From assembly GCF_022347685.1 (NCBI RefSeq), contig NZ_JAKRGF010000001.1:496001-560000 (forward strand): a stretch of DNA of 64,000 bases, given 5' to 3'. Every line of letters starts with the position of its first letter. The first letter of the stretch is position 1. The notes beneath the pieces were generated by a model. It made no database searches and was not told the DNA's origin. It saw nothing but the letters and a program-made list of their open reading frames with translations. Of the stretch, positions 24,215 through 31,338 are shown one piece after another. Origin of the DNA: Thalassobius sp. Cn5-15. GTDB lineage: Bacteria > Pseudomonadota > Alphaproteobacteria > Rhodobacterales > Rhodobacteraceae. A program made the position numbers and the translations under genes.

Positions 24215-25468
24215 ATGTCAAATAGTCTGCAATTACGCGGCAAAACTTGGTGGATTAGGTGGCATGTTCCGAAGCGGTTCAAGTCGGTCGAAACACGCAA
24301 AGAAATATTTTTCAGCCTCAAGACCGGCGACGAGGAAGTCGCCCAGTTGCGCGCGGCCACTGCCAAAAAGCGAACCGTCGCAATGTGGGAGGCTCGCCTT
24401 TCCGGCGAAAACCCCGACTTTGAGGCCGTCGTAAAATACTGCCAAACACTCGGCTTCACATACCGCCCTGTTGCAGAGGTGTCAGACGAGGAGTTCATTG
24501 CGCGCTTCAAAGCGATCGAGGACGTGAAAGACGCGGCAACAGCTGATGCGGTCCTTGGCACGGTCAAGCCCCCTCAGATGAAGGTATCCGGCCTTGCCGA
24601 CTGGTACGATGAACACACCGCATACAAGCGCAAGAAAAAGAACAAAGAGCAAAACCGGATCTGGAAGTCACCCTTTAACCTCTGCATCAAACGCTTTCAG
24701 GAAGCGTGTGGCGACATGGAAGTCCTGACCATCGACCGGAAGGATGCCGTAAAATTTCGCGACAACCTGAAAGAAATGGTGGCCGCTGGGTCCATTCAGG
24801 CCGACACGGCCAATAAGTCGCTCGGTTCAATTAAAACCATGATGAAATACTACCTGCTGGATCTGGCACCAAATACAGCGAACCCGTTTGACGGTCTGGC
24901 CCTATCCGCCGGTAAGAAGCAGCAAAAAACGCGGCCGCCGATCCCAAGTGCAAGCATTCAGCAATGGCTGCGGTCTGGTGTTCTGGATGGGCTAAACGAT
25001 CAAGCGCGCGACATCCTGCATGTGGTGGTCAACACCGGCTGCCGGCCTTCTGAAATTTGCGGCCTCCTGCCCCACCACATCCATCTCAATGCAAACGTGC
25101 CCCATTTCGATCTGGTCGAGGAAGGGCGCGAATTGAAAACCGCGGCGTCGATCCGAAAAGTCGTGGTGGTCGGTGTGGCCCTAGAGGCTATGCGGCGCAA
25201 CCCCGAAGGCTTCCCGCGCTATCGCGGCAAACACGGGACGTATTCAACGGCCGTGAACAAGTATCTGCGGGAAAACAAACTGACAGGCGATAACGGGTTG
25301 AGTTTCTACGGCCTGCGTCACGCCTTCAAGGACCGCCTGCGCGCTGCCAACATGTCTGATAGCCTGATGGATCAGCTGATGGGGCACACAGAGAAGGGTG
25401 AGAAGTATGGCGAGGGCTACGATCTGCACCGAATGCAGGAAGCCCTCACCGAGGTCAGTTTTTACTGA
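24215..25468 (+). CDS. Tyrosine-type phage integrase (DUF6538 N-terminus)
   Basis: The protein has 417 residues from the ATG at 24215 (AGGA upstream). The N-terminus (LQLRGKTWWIRWHVPKRFK) is the DUF6538 arm-binding type, followed by a SAM-like core-binding domain and the catalytic domain: the first Arg in NTGCRPSEICGL, LKTAASIRKV with the Lys, SFYGLRHAF, GH at MGHTEKG, and the nucleophile Tyr in the YGEGYDLHRM region. The box usually written HxxR reads YxxR, as in many relatives of this subgroup. It integrates and excises the prophage at tRNA-Ser. Confidence 0.93.
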   Translation: MSNSLQLRGKTWWIRWHVPKRFKSVETRKEIFFSLKTGDEEVAQLRAATAKKRTVAMWEARLSGENPDFEAVVKYCQTLGFTYRPVAEVSDEEFIARFKAIEDVKDAATADAVLGTVKPPQMKVSGLADWYDEHTAYKRKKKNKEQNRIWKSPFNLCIKRFQEACGDMEVLTIDRKDAVKFRDNLKEMVAAGSIQADTANKSLGSIKTMMKYYLLDLAPNTANPFDGLALSAGKKQQKTRPPIPSASIQQWLRSGVLDGLNDQARDILHVVVNTGCRPSEICGLLPHHIHLNANVPHFDLVEEGRELKTAASIRKVVVVGVALEAMRRNPEGFPRYRGKHGTYSTAVNKYLRENKLTGDNGLSFYGLRHAFKDRLRAANMSDSLMDQLMGHTEKGEKYGEGYDLHRMQEALTEVSFY

Positions 25469-25965
25469 TACCAGTAAGCGTCTGCGGTGTAGTCACGGAA
25501 ACTCGCTGCGCCGTCAGCGTCGATCTTCATCAGCTGAACGCGCCCATAGGCGCCGTATTCGCTGCCCCCGCCGGTTGCGCTGGCAAAGAACACGGCCGAA
25601 CCGTCGTCATACTCGGAAATCAGGCCGCTGCGCTCGTCCACCGGAACGTGCTTGCGCCAGTCTTTTTCCTGCATACCATCGACCAGCTGCCAGTCTTCGG
25701 CCAGCATATCGCTTTGAGATGCCAGCCATCCATGCAAGATCGCACCTTGCGCGGTGATCATCGCAACACAGGGCAAGCGGGTGCTGGTGTCGTGATCACC
25801 CAATTCAAACAGCTTTTTGTCGATGCCTGCGCGCTCCGCATCACAAGCACCCTCAGGCGCAAAGCTACCGTTGACGATGTAGACGCACATTCCCTTGCCG
25901 TTCCAGCCTTCACGGGCGACCCGCGCGCCGTGCTTCATCGCATCAATTGCTTGACCAAAGTTCAT
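25462..25965 (-). CDS. Tad2-like protein (DUF2829), predicted Thoeris/CBASS signal sponge
   Basis: The protein has 167 residues. Residues 1-98 match the Tad2/DUF2829 fold: MNFGQAIDAMKHGARVAREG then WNGKGMCVYIV, and LPCVAMITAQGAILHGWLAS followed by QSDMLAEDWQLV. Tad2 proteins of phages bind and sequester the cyclic ADP-ribose-type signal of Thoeris, and some also CBASS nucleotides. About 70 extra C-terminal residues (from MQEKDWRKHVP) are not part of the family core; I do not recognise them. The start overlaps the upstream Acb2/Tad1-like gene (ATGA). The 3' end overlaps the convergent integrase by seven bases. Confidence 0.8.
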   Translation of the reverse strand: MNFGQAIDAMKHGARVAREGWNGKGMCVYIVNGSFAPEGACDAERAGIDKKLFELGDHDTSTRLPCVAMITAQGAILHGWLASQSDMLAEDWQLVDGMQEKDWRKHVPVDERSGLISEYDDGSAVFFASATGGGSEYGAYGRVQLMKIDADGAASFRDYTADAYWYQ

Positions 25966-26474
25966 TCGTCACCTTCCAATTCATCAAGATCTTCCTCTAC
26001 CTCCTCCGGCACTTCCTCTTGTGATGGCGGCTCAATCGGCATGATGTCCTGCATCGGGCGCTTGGTGGCCGCCTTGACCGCGTTCATCGCGCCGTCCTCA
26101 AACTTGCTGGCTGCCATTGCCGCTTGACGCCCACCTTCGGGAACGCCCTCTGCGCCGGAAGCCAATGTCATGTCGATCAGGTCGGCCGCTGCCGCCTTGA
26201 GGATCGAAACCGAGCCAGAAGCTGACGGGTTGAATTCGGTGCCGACGCGATAGCTTCCCATCGTTTCGTTACGCTCGACGCCCAGCCCCTGCACGGCCAG
26301 AGAAATCGCCTGCAGCGCCAGGTCATGTTCGGGCTGCGCGATACGCATACCCGCGCCTCTGAGAAGGAAATAGCGGACCAGCCGGTCCATTTCCTGCGGG
26401 ATCTCAGCGCCAATGGCTTTGAGGGTGGTTTCCGCAGCAACGCTAATGTCGTTCAGTGTTTGATTAGAAATCAT
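25962..26474 (-). CDS. Acb2/Tad1-like hairpin-domain protein, predicted anti-CBASS/anti-Thoeris
   Basis: The protein has 170 residues. Residues about 74-140 resemble the Acb2/Tad1 hairpin domain: RVGTEFNPSASGSVSILKAA, AADLIDMTLA, a short variable loop, then AASKFEDGAMNAVKAATKRP. Acb2/Tad1 proteins bind cyclic oligonucleotides and cyclic ADP-ribose isomers and so block CBASS and Thoeris. The N-terminal 70 residues are helical and unassigned, and the C-terminus is a very acidic Glu/Asp/Pro tail. The Tad2-like gene follows with a four-base overlap, which supports the call. Similarity is by eye and needs a profile search. Confidence 0.6.
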   Translation of the reverse strand: MISNQTLNDISVAAETTLKAIGAEIPQEMDRLVRYFLLRGAGMRIAQPEHDLALQAISLAVQGLGVERNETMGSYRVGTEFNPSASGSVSILKAAAADLIDMTLASGAEGVPEGGRQAAMAASKFEDGAMNAVKAATKRPMQDIMPIEPPSQEEVPEEVEEDLDELEGDE

Positions 26475-26500
26475 AGCTCTTTATCTTTCTCGCTGATGGG

Positions 26501-26944
26501 TCAGACGCCGAAGGTATCCGGCGTTTTTGGGTGTATTGCGGCTGTGGCGCTAAAAGGCGTCGGAAACACCTTATTCATACATTCGCGCATGGTGGCCGCT
26601 TCGGCTTGGGCGATCCGCATTGCGACAATGGCGTTGGCTTCGGCCTTCTTGGCTTGATCCAGCGCCTCGCATTCTGCCTTTGCCTGCGCCACCTGCTCTC
26701 GCAGCAGCTGGATGGTTTTAACCATCGCAGACGCATGGCTATCCTTGCTGACCGCCTCCATATTCAGGCTGGCGACATTTTCCTTATCGATGATCGCGCA
26801 CTGTGTTGCGGCCTCAATGGCTTCGGCGGCAGCGATCATCTTTTTATTTTTAGTGGTGTCCGCGCGTTCGCGGATGTAGGCGACTGCCTTCTGAAAGGCG
26901 TCACATTCAACGTCAGGGCGGATTTCGGAAGTATCCTCAGACAT
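26501..26944 (-). CDS. Phage coiled-coil protein of unknown function
   Basis: I do not recognise this 147-residue protein. Residues 1-50 are mixed polar; residues 60-125 are Ala/Glu/Gln/Lys-rich and likely a long helix or coiled coil (AQAKAECEALDQAKKAEANA). It lies 26 bases upstream of the Acb2/Tad1-like gene on the same strand and probably shares its transcript. Confidence 0.6.
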   Translation of the reverse strand: MSEDTSEIRPDVECDAFQKAVAYIRERADTTKNKKMIAAAEAIEAATQCAIIDKENVASLNMEAVSKDSHASAMVKTIQLLREQVAQAKAECEALDQAKKAEANAIVAMRIAQAEAATMRECMNKVFPTPFSATAAIHPKTPDTFGV

Positions 26945-26961
26945 TAGGAAGACTCCTCTGG

Positions 26962-27096
26962 TTAAGTGTTCATTTCGTAGATAAAAGCCGCAATCGCTGA
27001 GAAAATTCCGATCAGGGCGGCTGCCGAAAGCCCATCAGGCTGCATAGCTGCGGCTGTGAATGAGGCGCTGGAAATGGAAACAAAAAAGTAGTTCAT
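26962..27096 (-). CDS. Small membrane protein, 44 residues
   Basis: From the ATG at 27096, nine bases after GGAGA, the frame reads MNYFFVSISSASFTAAAM and ends in a hydrophobic helix (LSAAALIGIFSAIAAFIYEM). An ATG three codons earlier abuts the ribosome site. It resembles small phage membrane peptides, but no function can be given. Confidence 0.55.
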   Translation of the reverse strand: MNYFFVSISSASFTAAAMQPDGLSAAALIGIFSAIAAFIYEMNT

Positions 27097-27110
27097 ATTA
27101 GCCATTCTCC

Positions 27111-27272
27111 TTATTTCATGCGGGCAATACGGGCGGCGATGAACACAAGGACGACAACCATTGCATCCAGCACCCAGTCGATCACCGGCGGCATTACGGC
27201 CTGCAACGCGGTGAGGGTGGCGGCTGCTGTGACGGACCACAGCAGCACCTTTTCTTTGAGCCAATCAAGCAT
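27111..27272 (-). CDS. Small two-helix membrane protein, 53 residues
   Basis: The frame MLDWLKEKVLLWSVTAAATL is followed by a second hydrophobic stretch (VIDWVLDAMVVVLVFIAARI) and a basic end, a holin-like size and topology. The start overlaps the stop of the TerB-like gene by eight bases. The lysis genes proper are at 53-54 kb, so a holin role is only one possibility. Confidence 0.55.
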   Translation of the reverse strand: MLDWLKEKVLLWSVTAAATLTALQAVMPPVIDWVLDAMVVVLVFIAARIARMK

Positions 27273-27696
27273 CGTAGTCAGACAGTTTCAGGCTCAGCTT
27301 GTCGGCCAGCTTTTCCAGAACCTTGATTTCAGCCGGATCGACTTCACCGTCCGCATCTGCAATATCCATCGCGGTCAGCAGAACGATTTCGCTGTCTTCG
27401 TGATTGCCGGCCACATCCTCGATCTCTTTCCAGAGGCCAATCTTGCCGACACGGCGGCCTTGAGCGCGCGCCAGCATGCTATCAATACAAGCTTCGATTT
27501 CACGGGTCGAAAACGAGTCTTTCAGCACCTTGTTTGCGGTGACGGCATTGGCCGTTGCTTCGATTTCGATGTCGTCAATGTCCCCGTCAGCGGCCGCAAC
27601 CAGCGCGGCAGAGGCGCAGACAGCCTCCAACAGATCGGTGCGGCCCGACATGCGTTTTGCGCCACCAGACAGTTTTTCTTTCAGTTTACCAAACAT
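27265..27696 (-). CDS. TerB-like (tellurite resistance fold) phage protein
   Basis: The protein has 143 residues from the ATG at 27696 (GGAGAGAG upstream). It has the all-helical TerB pattern with two similar acidic helical repeats: LVAAADGDIDDIEIEATANA and AMDIADADGEVDPAEIKVLE, whose Asp/Glu clusters can hold metal. TerB-domain proteins are linked to membrane-associated stress and phage defence. Its role in a prophage accessory block is unknown. Confidence 0.8.
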   Translation of the reverse strand: MFGKLKEKLSGGAKRMSGRTDLLEAVCASAALVAAADGDIDDIEIEATANAVTANKVLKDSFSTREIEACIDSMLARAQGRRVGKIGLWKEIEDVAGNHEDSEIVLLTAMDIADADGEVDPAEIKVLEKLADKLSLKLSDYDA

Positions 27697-27772
27697 TCTC
27701 TCTCTCCAAGTTTTGGTTAAATCGGCTCTGTCGTCCGCCGCTGCCCCCGACGCGCAGGGGCAGAAAAGGGCG

Positions 27773-28117
27773 TCAGGATTTTTTGGAGGCCGTGAACATG
27801 TGGACCTCACTCATCAGGAGTTCCTCGCCGTCTTGCTCAAGGCTGCTTTCGTGAAAAATCTGCGGGTTATCCTGTGCCGCCATCATCATTTCGCGACGCA
27901 TGTTTTTCACTTGCATGTCGCGCAGCTTCGGCTGATCCATTTGACGGATTAGATCAAACCTACTGAACGCACGTCGGCCTTGGATTGTCGCAATTCTATT
28001 GCGATCAACGCACACCATGCCGTGCAGTTCAGCCTCATGGATAAGCTCTTGGCGGGAAAGCCGCGTCAGGCCGGAGGGGGCTTGATTGCGCACAGACTTG
28101 AAGGTCGGTTCCGTCAT
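27773..28117 (-). CDS. Phage protein of unknown function, 114 residues
   Basis: The start ATG at 28117 overlaps the upstream stop (ATGA). The protein is basic in its middle (SRQELIHEAELHGMVCVDRN) with a methionine-rich MKNMRREMMMAAQ-type helix near the C-terminus. A repeated-helix, possibly nucleic-acid-binding character is possible; no family is recognised. Confidence 0.55.
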   Translation of the reverse strand: MTEPTFKSVRNQAPSGLTRLSRQELIHEAELHGMVCVDRNRIATIQGRRAFSRFDLIRQMDQPKLRDMQVKNMRREMMMAAQDNPQIFHESSLEQDGEELLMSEVHMFTASKKS

Positions 28118-28317
28118 GTCAGCCACTCCACCGCAAAGAACAAACCTACAATCAGCGACCAAGCGAATATGAAAATGACGACCGCATCCACGATCAATGC
28201 GGATTTTGATTTAATCTGATGCCTATGGATCGTTCGGGACATTTGCGCCGCCGCGATTAAAACGATCAGCTGGCACAAATCCACAATGGTGACCCATGCT
28301 TCTAACAGCCACTCCAT
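28114..28317 (-). CDS. Small two-helix membrane protein, 67 residues
   Basis: Two hydrophobic segments (about residues 5-24 and 42-64) flank a basic loop RTIHRHQIKSKS. The start overlaps the upstream stop by one base (TGATG) and the stop overlaps the downstream start, so it lies in a coupled chain. Function is unknown. Confidence 0.6.
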   Translation of the reverse strand: MEWLLEAWVTIVDLCQLIVLIAAAQMSRTIHRHQIKSKSALIVDAVVIFIFAWSLIVGLFFAVEWLT

Positions 28318-28715
28318 CAGTGCAGCCCCTTGCCAGGCATGATCAAACCGCTTTTCTGGCCTTCGCCTTGCAGAGCCGCATCAATCGCTTGAGTGGCGTC
28401 CAGCTTTTGCGCTGCGACCGAAAAGTTTGATCCAGTATTGGCGATTTCGAGGATCAGACCCTTAAGCTCATCGCGCACCTCTTTTGCCAGCGCGTTGTCT
28501 TCGGGGATTTCCATTGCCCCGATCTTTTCTGACACGAAGAGTAAATGCTGGTAGATCGAACCTATCGCGTTGCGGGCATTGACATCAAGCACAGCAAATT
28601 CAGTCGCGAGATTTTCGAGGCTCTGCCCCGGCATGGTCATGACCGCGATTGCGGACTGGGTGAGTTGCTGCTCCAGCTTGTTGGTCTGGGCCTTGTTCAG
28701 TTTTTTAGGCTGCAT
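28317..28715 (-). CDS. Phage helical protein of unknown function, 132 residues
   Basis: From the ATG at 28715 the protein is mostly helical: KKLNKAQTNKLEQQLTQSAI, a central acidic helix, and a Gln/Ala-rich end. Its first codons overlap the end of the 28705-28884 gene. No known family is recognised. Confidence 0.6.
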   Translation of the reverse strand: MQPKKLNKAQTNKLEQQLTQSAIAVMTMPGQSLENLATEFAVLDVNARNAIGSIYQHLLFVSEKIGAMEIPEDNALAKEVRDELKGLILEIANTGSNFSVAAQKLDATQAIDAALQGEGQKSGLIMPGKGLH

Positions 28716-28884
28716 TCTGCATGCTCCTTGCGATTTCGCGCGCTCTTGTGATTGCGCACTGGGATGATTTCGCGATTTCAAGGCGCCGCTCGGCTTCCAA
28801 AAAAGCCGGCACGAACCGTTCGCCGTGAATGGCGACCAGCTGCGCAGCCTTTTCGTGAGCTTCCTCAAAATCGCGGAGGGTCAA
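28705..28884 (-). CDS. Small helical protein with TTG start, 59 residues
   Basis: The frame begins with a TTG that overlaps the previous stop (TTGA) and reads MTLRDFEEAHEKAAQLVAIH, then AERRLEIAKS, ending by overlapping the next gene. Charged amphipathic helices are all that can be seen. Tight coupling on both sides supports it as real despite its size. Confidence 0.5.
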   Translation of the reverse strand: MTLRDFEEAHEKAAQLVAIHGERFVPAFLEAERRLEIAKSSQCAITRAREIARSMQNAA

Positions 28885-29216
28885 TTCATCTTCTCCGGCT
28901 TGGCGGCTGGAACGCAGATGAACGTCAGTTCAGCGTGATAGGTGACTGTCGGGCGCACCTCTTCGTCGCCATCCTCAAAGGTGCCGTCGATCAGCTGCAC
29001 CGGCATCAGATCCATTGACCGACGCGCCAGTGCGTTCTGGGTTCGGACGCAGCGGGTTTCGTGCATCTTCTCGAAGTTCTCAGAGCATTTTGCACAATTG
29101 CAATACTCATACCCCGCCTCAAGGCGCACCACTGCATCCTTGGGGGCGCACAGGTAGCCCCGCCGCTCCATTTCAGCCAGCAGCTCCTTGATGCTTGTCT
29201 TTTCAATTGAGGACAT
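28881..29216 (-). CDS. Phage protein with a cysteine cluster, 111 residues
   Basis: From the ATG at 29216 the N-terminal half contains CAPKDAVVRLEAGYEYCNCA and KCSENFEKMHETRC. The C-x1-C-x2-C spacing suggests a zinc site. The C-terminal half is strand-rich (VRPTVTYHAELTFICVP). It overlaps the upstream gene by 14 bases. I do not recognise a family. Confidence 0.6.
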   Translation of the reverse strand: MSSIEKTSIKELLAEMERRGYLCAPKDAVVRLEAGYEYCNCAKCSENFEKMHETRCVRTQNALARRSMDLMPVQLIDGTFEDGDEEVRPTVTYHAELTFICVPAAKPEKMN

Positions 29217-29622
29217 CTGCAAACTCCTTGCGCGCCCAGCGAACAAAGGCGGCCATATCAATGTCAGCGGCGTCACACAGAATTTTGAGATCCTCGGTTT
29301 CTGTGGTCAAAAGGCGAATATCCCAGATGGTGCGCGGCACGGTGCCGGTCTCCATCTTGGTTTTCAGCGCTGATTTTCTTTCGCGTTGAGCGTCACGGAT
29401 TGCGCAGACCAATACCGACGCCCACATCGCGCGACAGGCTTTGTAATCCCTCGGCTCACCACCCCCCAAAAAACCATCAGGCCAAGGCATCCGATCCATC
29501 TGCGGTGAGCCACCTTCCCCATTAGTCATAGGTTCAGGCTGGCTCACCGCCGGACGCTCGGCCGATCCGCTCCCCAAAGCGTCGGCCATCAGCTGCGCCA
29601 AGAGATCGTTGTCACTGCTCAC
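29203..29622 (-). CDS. Phage protein of unknown function, 139 residues
   Basis: The first 55 residues are Gly/Pro-rich and look disordered (QPEPMTNGEGGSPQMDRMPW); the rest is helical with WASVLVCAIRDAQRERKSAL and an acidic C-terminal helix. The start may be the GTG at 29622, overlapping the upstream gene by 11 bases. Confidence 0.55.
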   Translation of the reverse strand: MSSDNDLLAQLMADALGSGSAERPAVSQPEPMTNGEGGSPQMDRMPWPDGFLGGGEPRDYKACRAMWASVLVCAIRDAQRERKSALKTKMETGTVPRTIWDIRLLTTETEDLKILCDAADIDMAAFVRWARKEFADVLN

Positions 29623-30025
29623 GAAGAAACCTTTTCAGCAAGATTTCATCAGCGCCGCTGAAAATCGCACCGCCTTCGCGGGTGCCCGTCATATCAAGAA
29701 ACACCTTCTTGTCCGCGCCCGCATCGACCGGCTCTACAGCCACATATGTGAAGGTGATCGTTCCGGCCGCACGACATGCACCCTTAGCACCCTCGCCCTC
29801 TCGGCACGGCATCAGCGCGACCTTGCCTGCGTTTACCTTGACGCCCAGCTGCAGCCTCATCGGCTTGGTCGGGACGCCATCAGGCCAGATCTTCTCCGCA
29901 ACCACCTTCTTGATCGAAAGCGTTATAGTGGGCTTTTTGCGCGCACCGCGGCCAGTGCCGGCAGACTTCACCGAAAGCGTCACATTCCCAGACGCCATGA
30001 TCGCTGGCATGGTAACAAAAGTCAT
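29612..30025 (-). CDS. Phage strand-rich protein of unknown function, 137 residues
   Basis: The start ATG at 30025 overlaps the stop of a 23-codon frame (ATGA). The sequence alternates short beta-like segments (ASGNVTLSVKSAGTGRGARK, TITLSIKKVV, GTITFTYVAVEP) and ends in a short helix. A small barrel or decoration-like fold is possible, but no family is recognised. Confidence 0.55.
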   Translation of the reverse strand: MTFVTMPAIMASGNVTLSVKSAGTGRGARKKPTITLSIKKVVAEKIWPDGVPTKPMRLQLGVKVNAGKVALMPCREGEGAKGACRAAGTITFTYVAVEPVDAGADKKVFLDMTGTREGGAIFSGADEILLKRFLREQ

Positions 30026-30093
30026 ACCGACACCCCGCACAGACGACGTACCCAAGAAGGATTGTGGCAGATCATCGTGTCACATACTCGCAT
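30022..30093 (-). CDS. Micro-ORF, 23 residues
   Basis: MRVCDTMICHNPSWVRRLCG and three more residues, preceded by AAGGAAA and ending in an ATGA overlap with the next gene. It may act mainly to deliver ribosomes to the following gene or be a real three-cysteine peptide. Confidence 0.35.
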   Translation of the reverse strand: MRVCDTMICHNPSWVRRLCGVSV

Positions 30094-30106
30094 CAGATTT
30101 CCTTTC

Positions 30107-30331
30107 TCAGTTTGCTGGAAGGGGGAAAGAACAGGCCGGAACAGCCGACATAGAAATGACGTACCCAGCCAGCAGCTGAAGGCCGAAAGCCACCGAAAAA
30201 ACCAGAGCCACAAGACCCAAGCTCCCAAGCACGAGGCAGGTAAAGCTGGGCGGCCCCATGCCTTCGTTCAGATCCTCAAAATCATCGGGGTAGAGGGGAA
30301 ATTTTTTGTCCATTTTGTCTATTGATCCCAT
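30107..30331 (-). CDS. Small single-pass membrane protein
   Basis: The protein has 74 residues (68 if it starts at the ATG at 30313). An acidic N-terminal part (KKFPLYPDDFEDLNEG) precedes one hydrophobic helix (LVLGSLGLVALVFSVAFGLQ). Partial copies of the recurring phage operator (30307-30321) overlap its start, so it may be repressor-controlled. Function is unknown. Confidence 0.5.
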   Translation of the reverse strand: MGSIDKMDKKFPLYPDDFEDLNEGMGPPSFTCLVLGSLGLVALVFSVAFGLQLLAGYVISMSAVPACSFPLPAN

Positions 30332-30466
30332 TTTGAAAAATTGGTGTCGCGAGGAGAGAGGGGGGCTATGTATAGGGAACCCCCGCTGCCATTCGGGGTT
30401 GATGGGGGGGTGGGTGTTGGTGCACGCATGGCTCCTTGCCTACCCCCTACCCCCCTTAGACCCACG

Positions 30467-30931
30467 TCACCGCGCCACCACTGACAGCGCTGCCATACCC
30501 AACACGAACCCGATTGCGATTAGAGCCATGCAGATACCCATCACACGGTCGCTTCGGCGCTGCGCTTCTTCCTTGCGCTGTATCCGCGCCATTGCCTTAG
30601 CTGCCTCCTCCTTTATCGTTGGCGCTGGTGCTGGCTTCCACGGTTCGGGCTGTTCGTATGGCACGAGGCGCTTGGGTGGCGCTGCCTGCACCTCCCGCGC
30701 GTACCAGTCAGCCGCGAGTTCTGCCCGTAGCTGCTCTTCATCATTCAGCAGGCCCAGCGACGGCGTGTATCCGAGATACCGTTTGGCCTCGACTGTCTCT
30801 GCCTCCCGCGCCTCTGCCTGCCGCTCCAGCTTGCGCAGGCCAGCCTCAGCCGCACGCCGCTCCTTACGGTTCCCAGCCTGCTTGATCCGCCGTCGCGCTA
30901 CCTTCCGGCGCAGTGCTTTCTTCGATGCCAT
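30467..30931 (-). CDS. Basic coiled-coil protein with C-terminal membrane anchor
   Basis: The protein has 154 residues from the ATG at 30931 (GGAGG upstream). The first 60 residues are Arg/Lys-rich (SKKALRRKVARRRIKQAGNR) and can bind nucleic acid or form a charged coiled coil. A Pro-rich linker and a terminal hydrophobic helix (ICMALIAIGFVLGMAALSVV) follow. The tail-anchored basic layout is unusual for phage; no family is recognised. Confidence 0.6.
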   Translation of the reverse strand: MASKKALRRKVARRRIKQAGNRKERRAAEAGLRKLERQAEAREAETVEAKRYLGYTPSLGLLNDEEQLRAELAADWYAREVQAAPPKRLVPYEQPEPWKPAPAPTIKEEAAKAMARIQRKEEAQRRSDRVMGICMALIAIGFVLGMAALSVVAR

Positions 30932-30936
30932 TGGCT

Positions 30937-31338
30937 CTATGCCTCCTGTTTTCGCTCTATGAGAGTACAAACCCCGTGAATTTCGGTACTAACCCGTGGT
31001 TTTCCTATCCTCAGGTTGCAAAATGGGAAAATCTCTGGGGAAAATCCGGTAGAGGAAGGATTTGATGGTCCATCCTCCCTGCGAATATTTCCCATTTTTG
31101 CTAGGATTTCTTCGCCTTTGCGTACAATACATCCATCATACCCACCTATCTGTGCATTATTGTCGTGTGGTGCGCGGTACAGGGCGTCAGTCAGTCGGCA
31201 TTGGCTCTCTACTTGGGCTATTACTTGGACTGCTTGTTGTTCTATGAGTTCTGTTATGAGTTTGAGGGTTTGTGCAGGTGCGTGGTGCTGGCCCTGCCAG
31301 ATCAGTGAAGGCGCAGAATTTCTCCCGTTCTTGCTCAT
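30937..31338 (-). CDS. Phage protein of unknown function, 133 residues
   Basis: From the ATG at 31338 (overlapping the upstream stop as ATGA) the protein has a helical region (LKLITELIEQQAVQVIAQVE), a DGCIVRKGEEILAKMGNIRR segment and a loop-rich C-terminus. No family is recognised. Confidence 0.55.
   Translation of the reverse strand: MSKNGRNSAPSLIWQGQHHAPAQTLKLITELIEQQAVQVIAQVESQCRLTDALYRAPHDNNAQIGGYDGCIVRKGEEILAKMGNIRREDGPSNPSSTGFSPEIFPFCNLRIGKPRVSTEIHGVCTLIERKQEA

Noticed and set aside
26506-26526. Hairpin ACGCCG...CGGCGT followed by T on the plus strand
   Set aside because: It lies in the 3' end of a minus-strand gene with no plus-strand transcript ending there, so it is probably coincidence.
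27111-27272. Holin assignment for the 53-residue membrane protein
   Set aside because: The lysis genes lie 26 kb away and many small two-helix proteins occur in this block, so size and topology alone are not enough.
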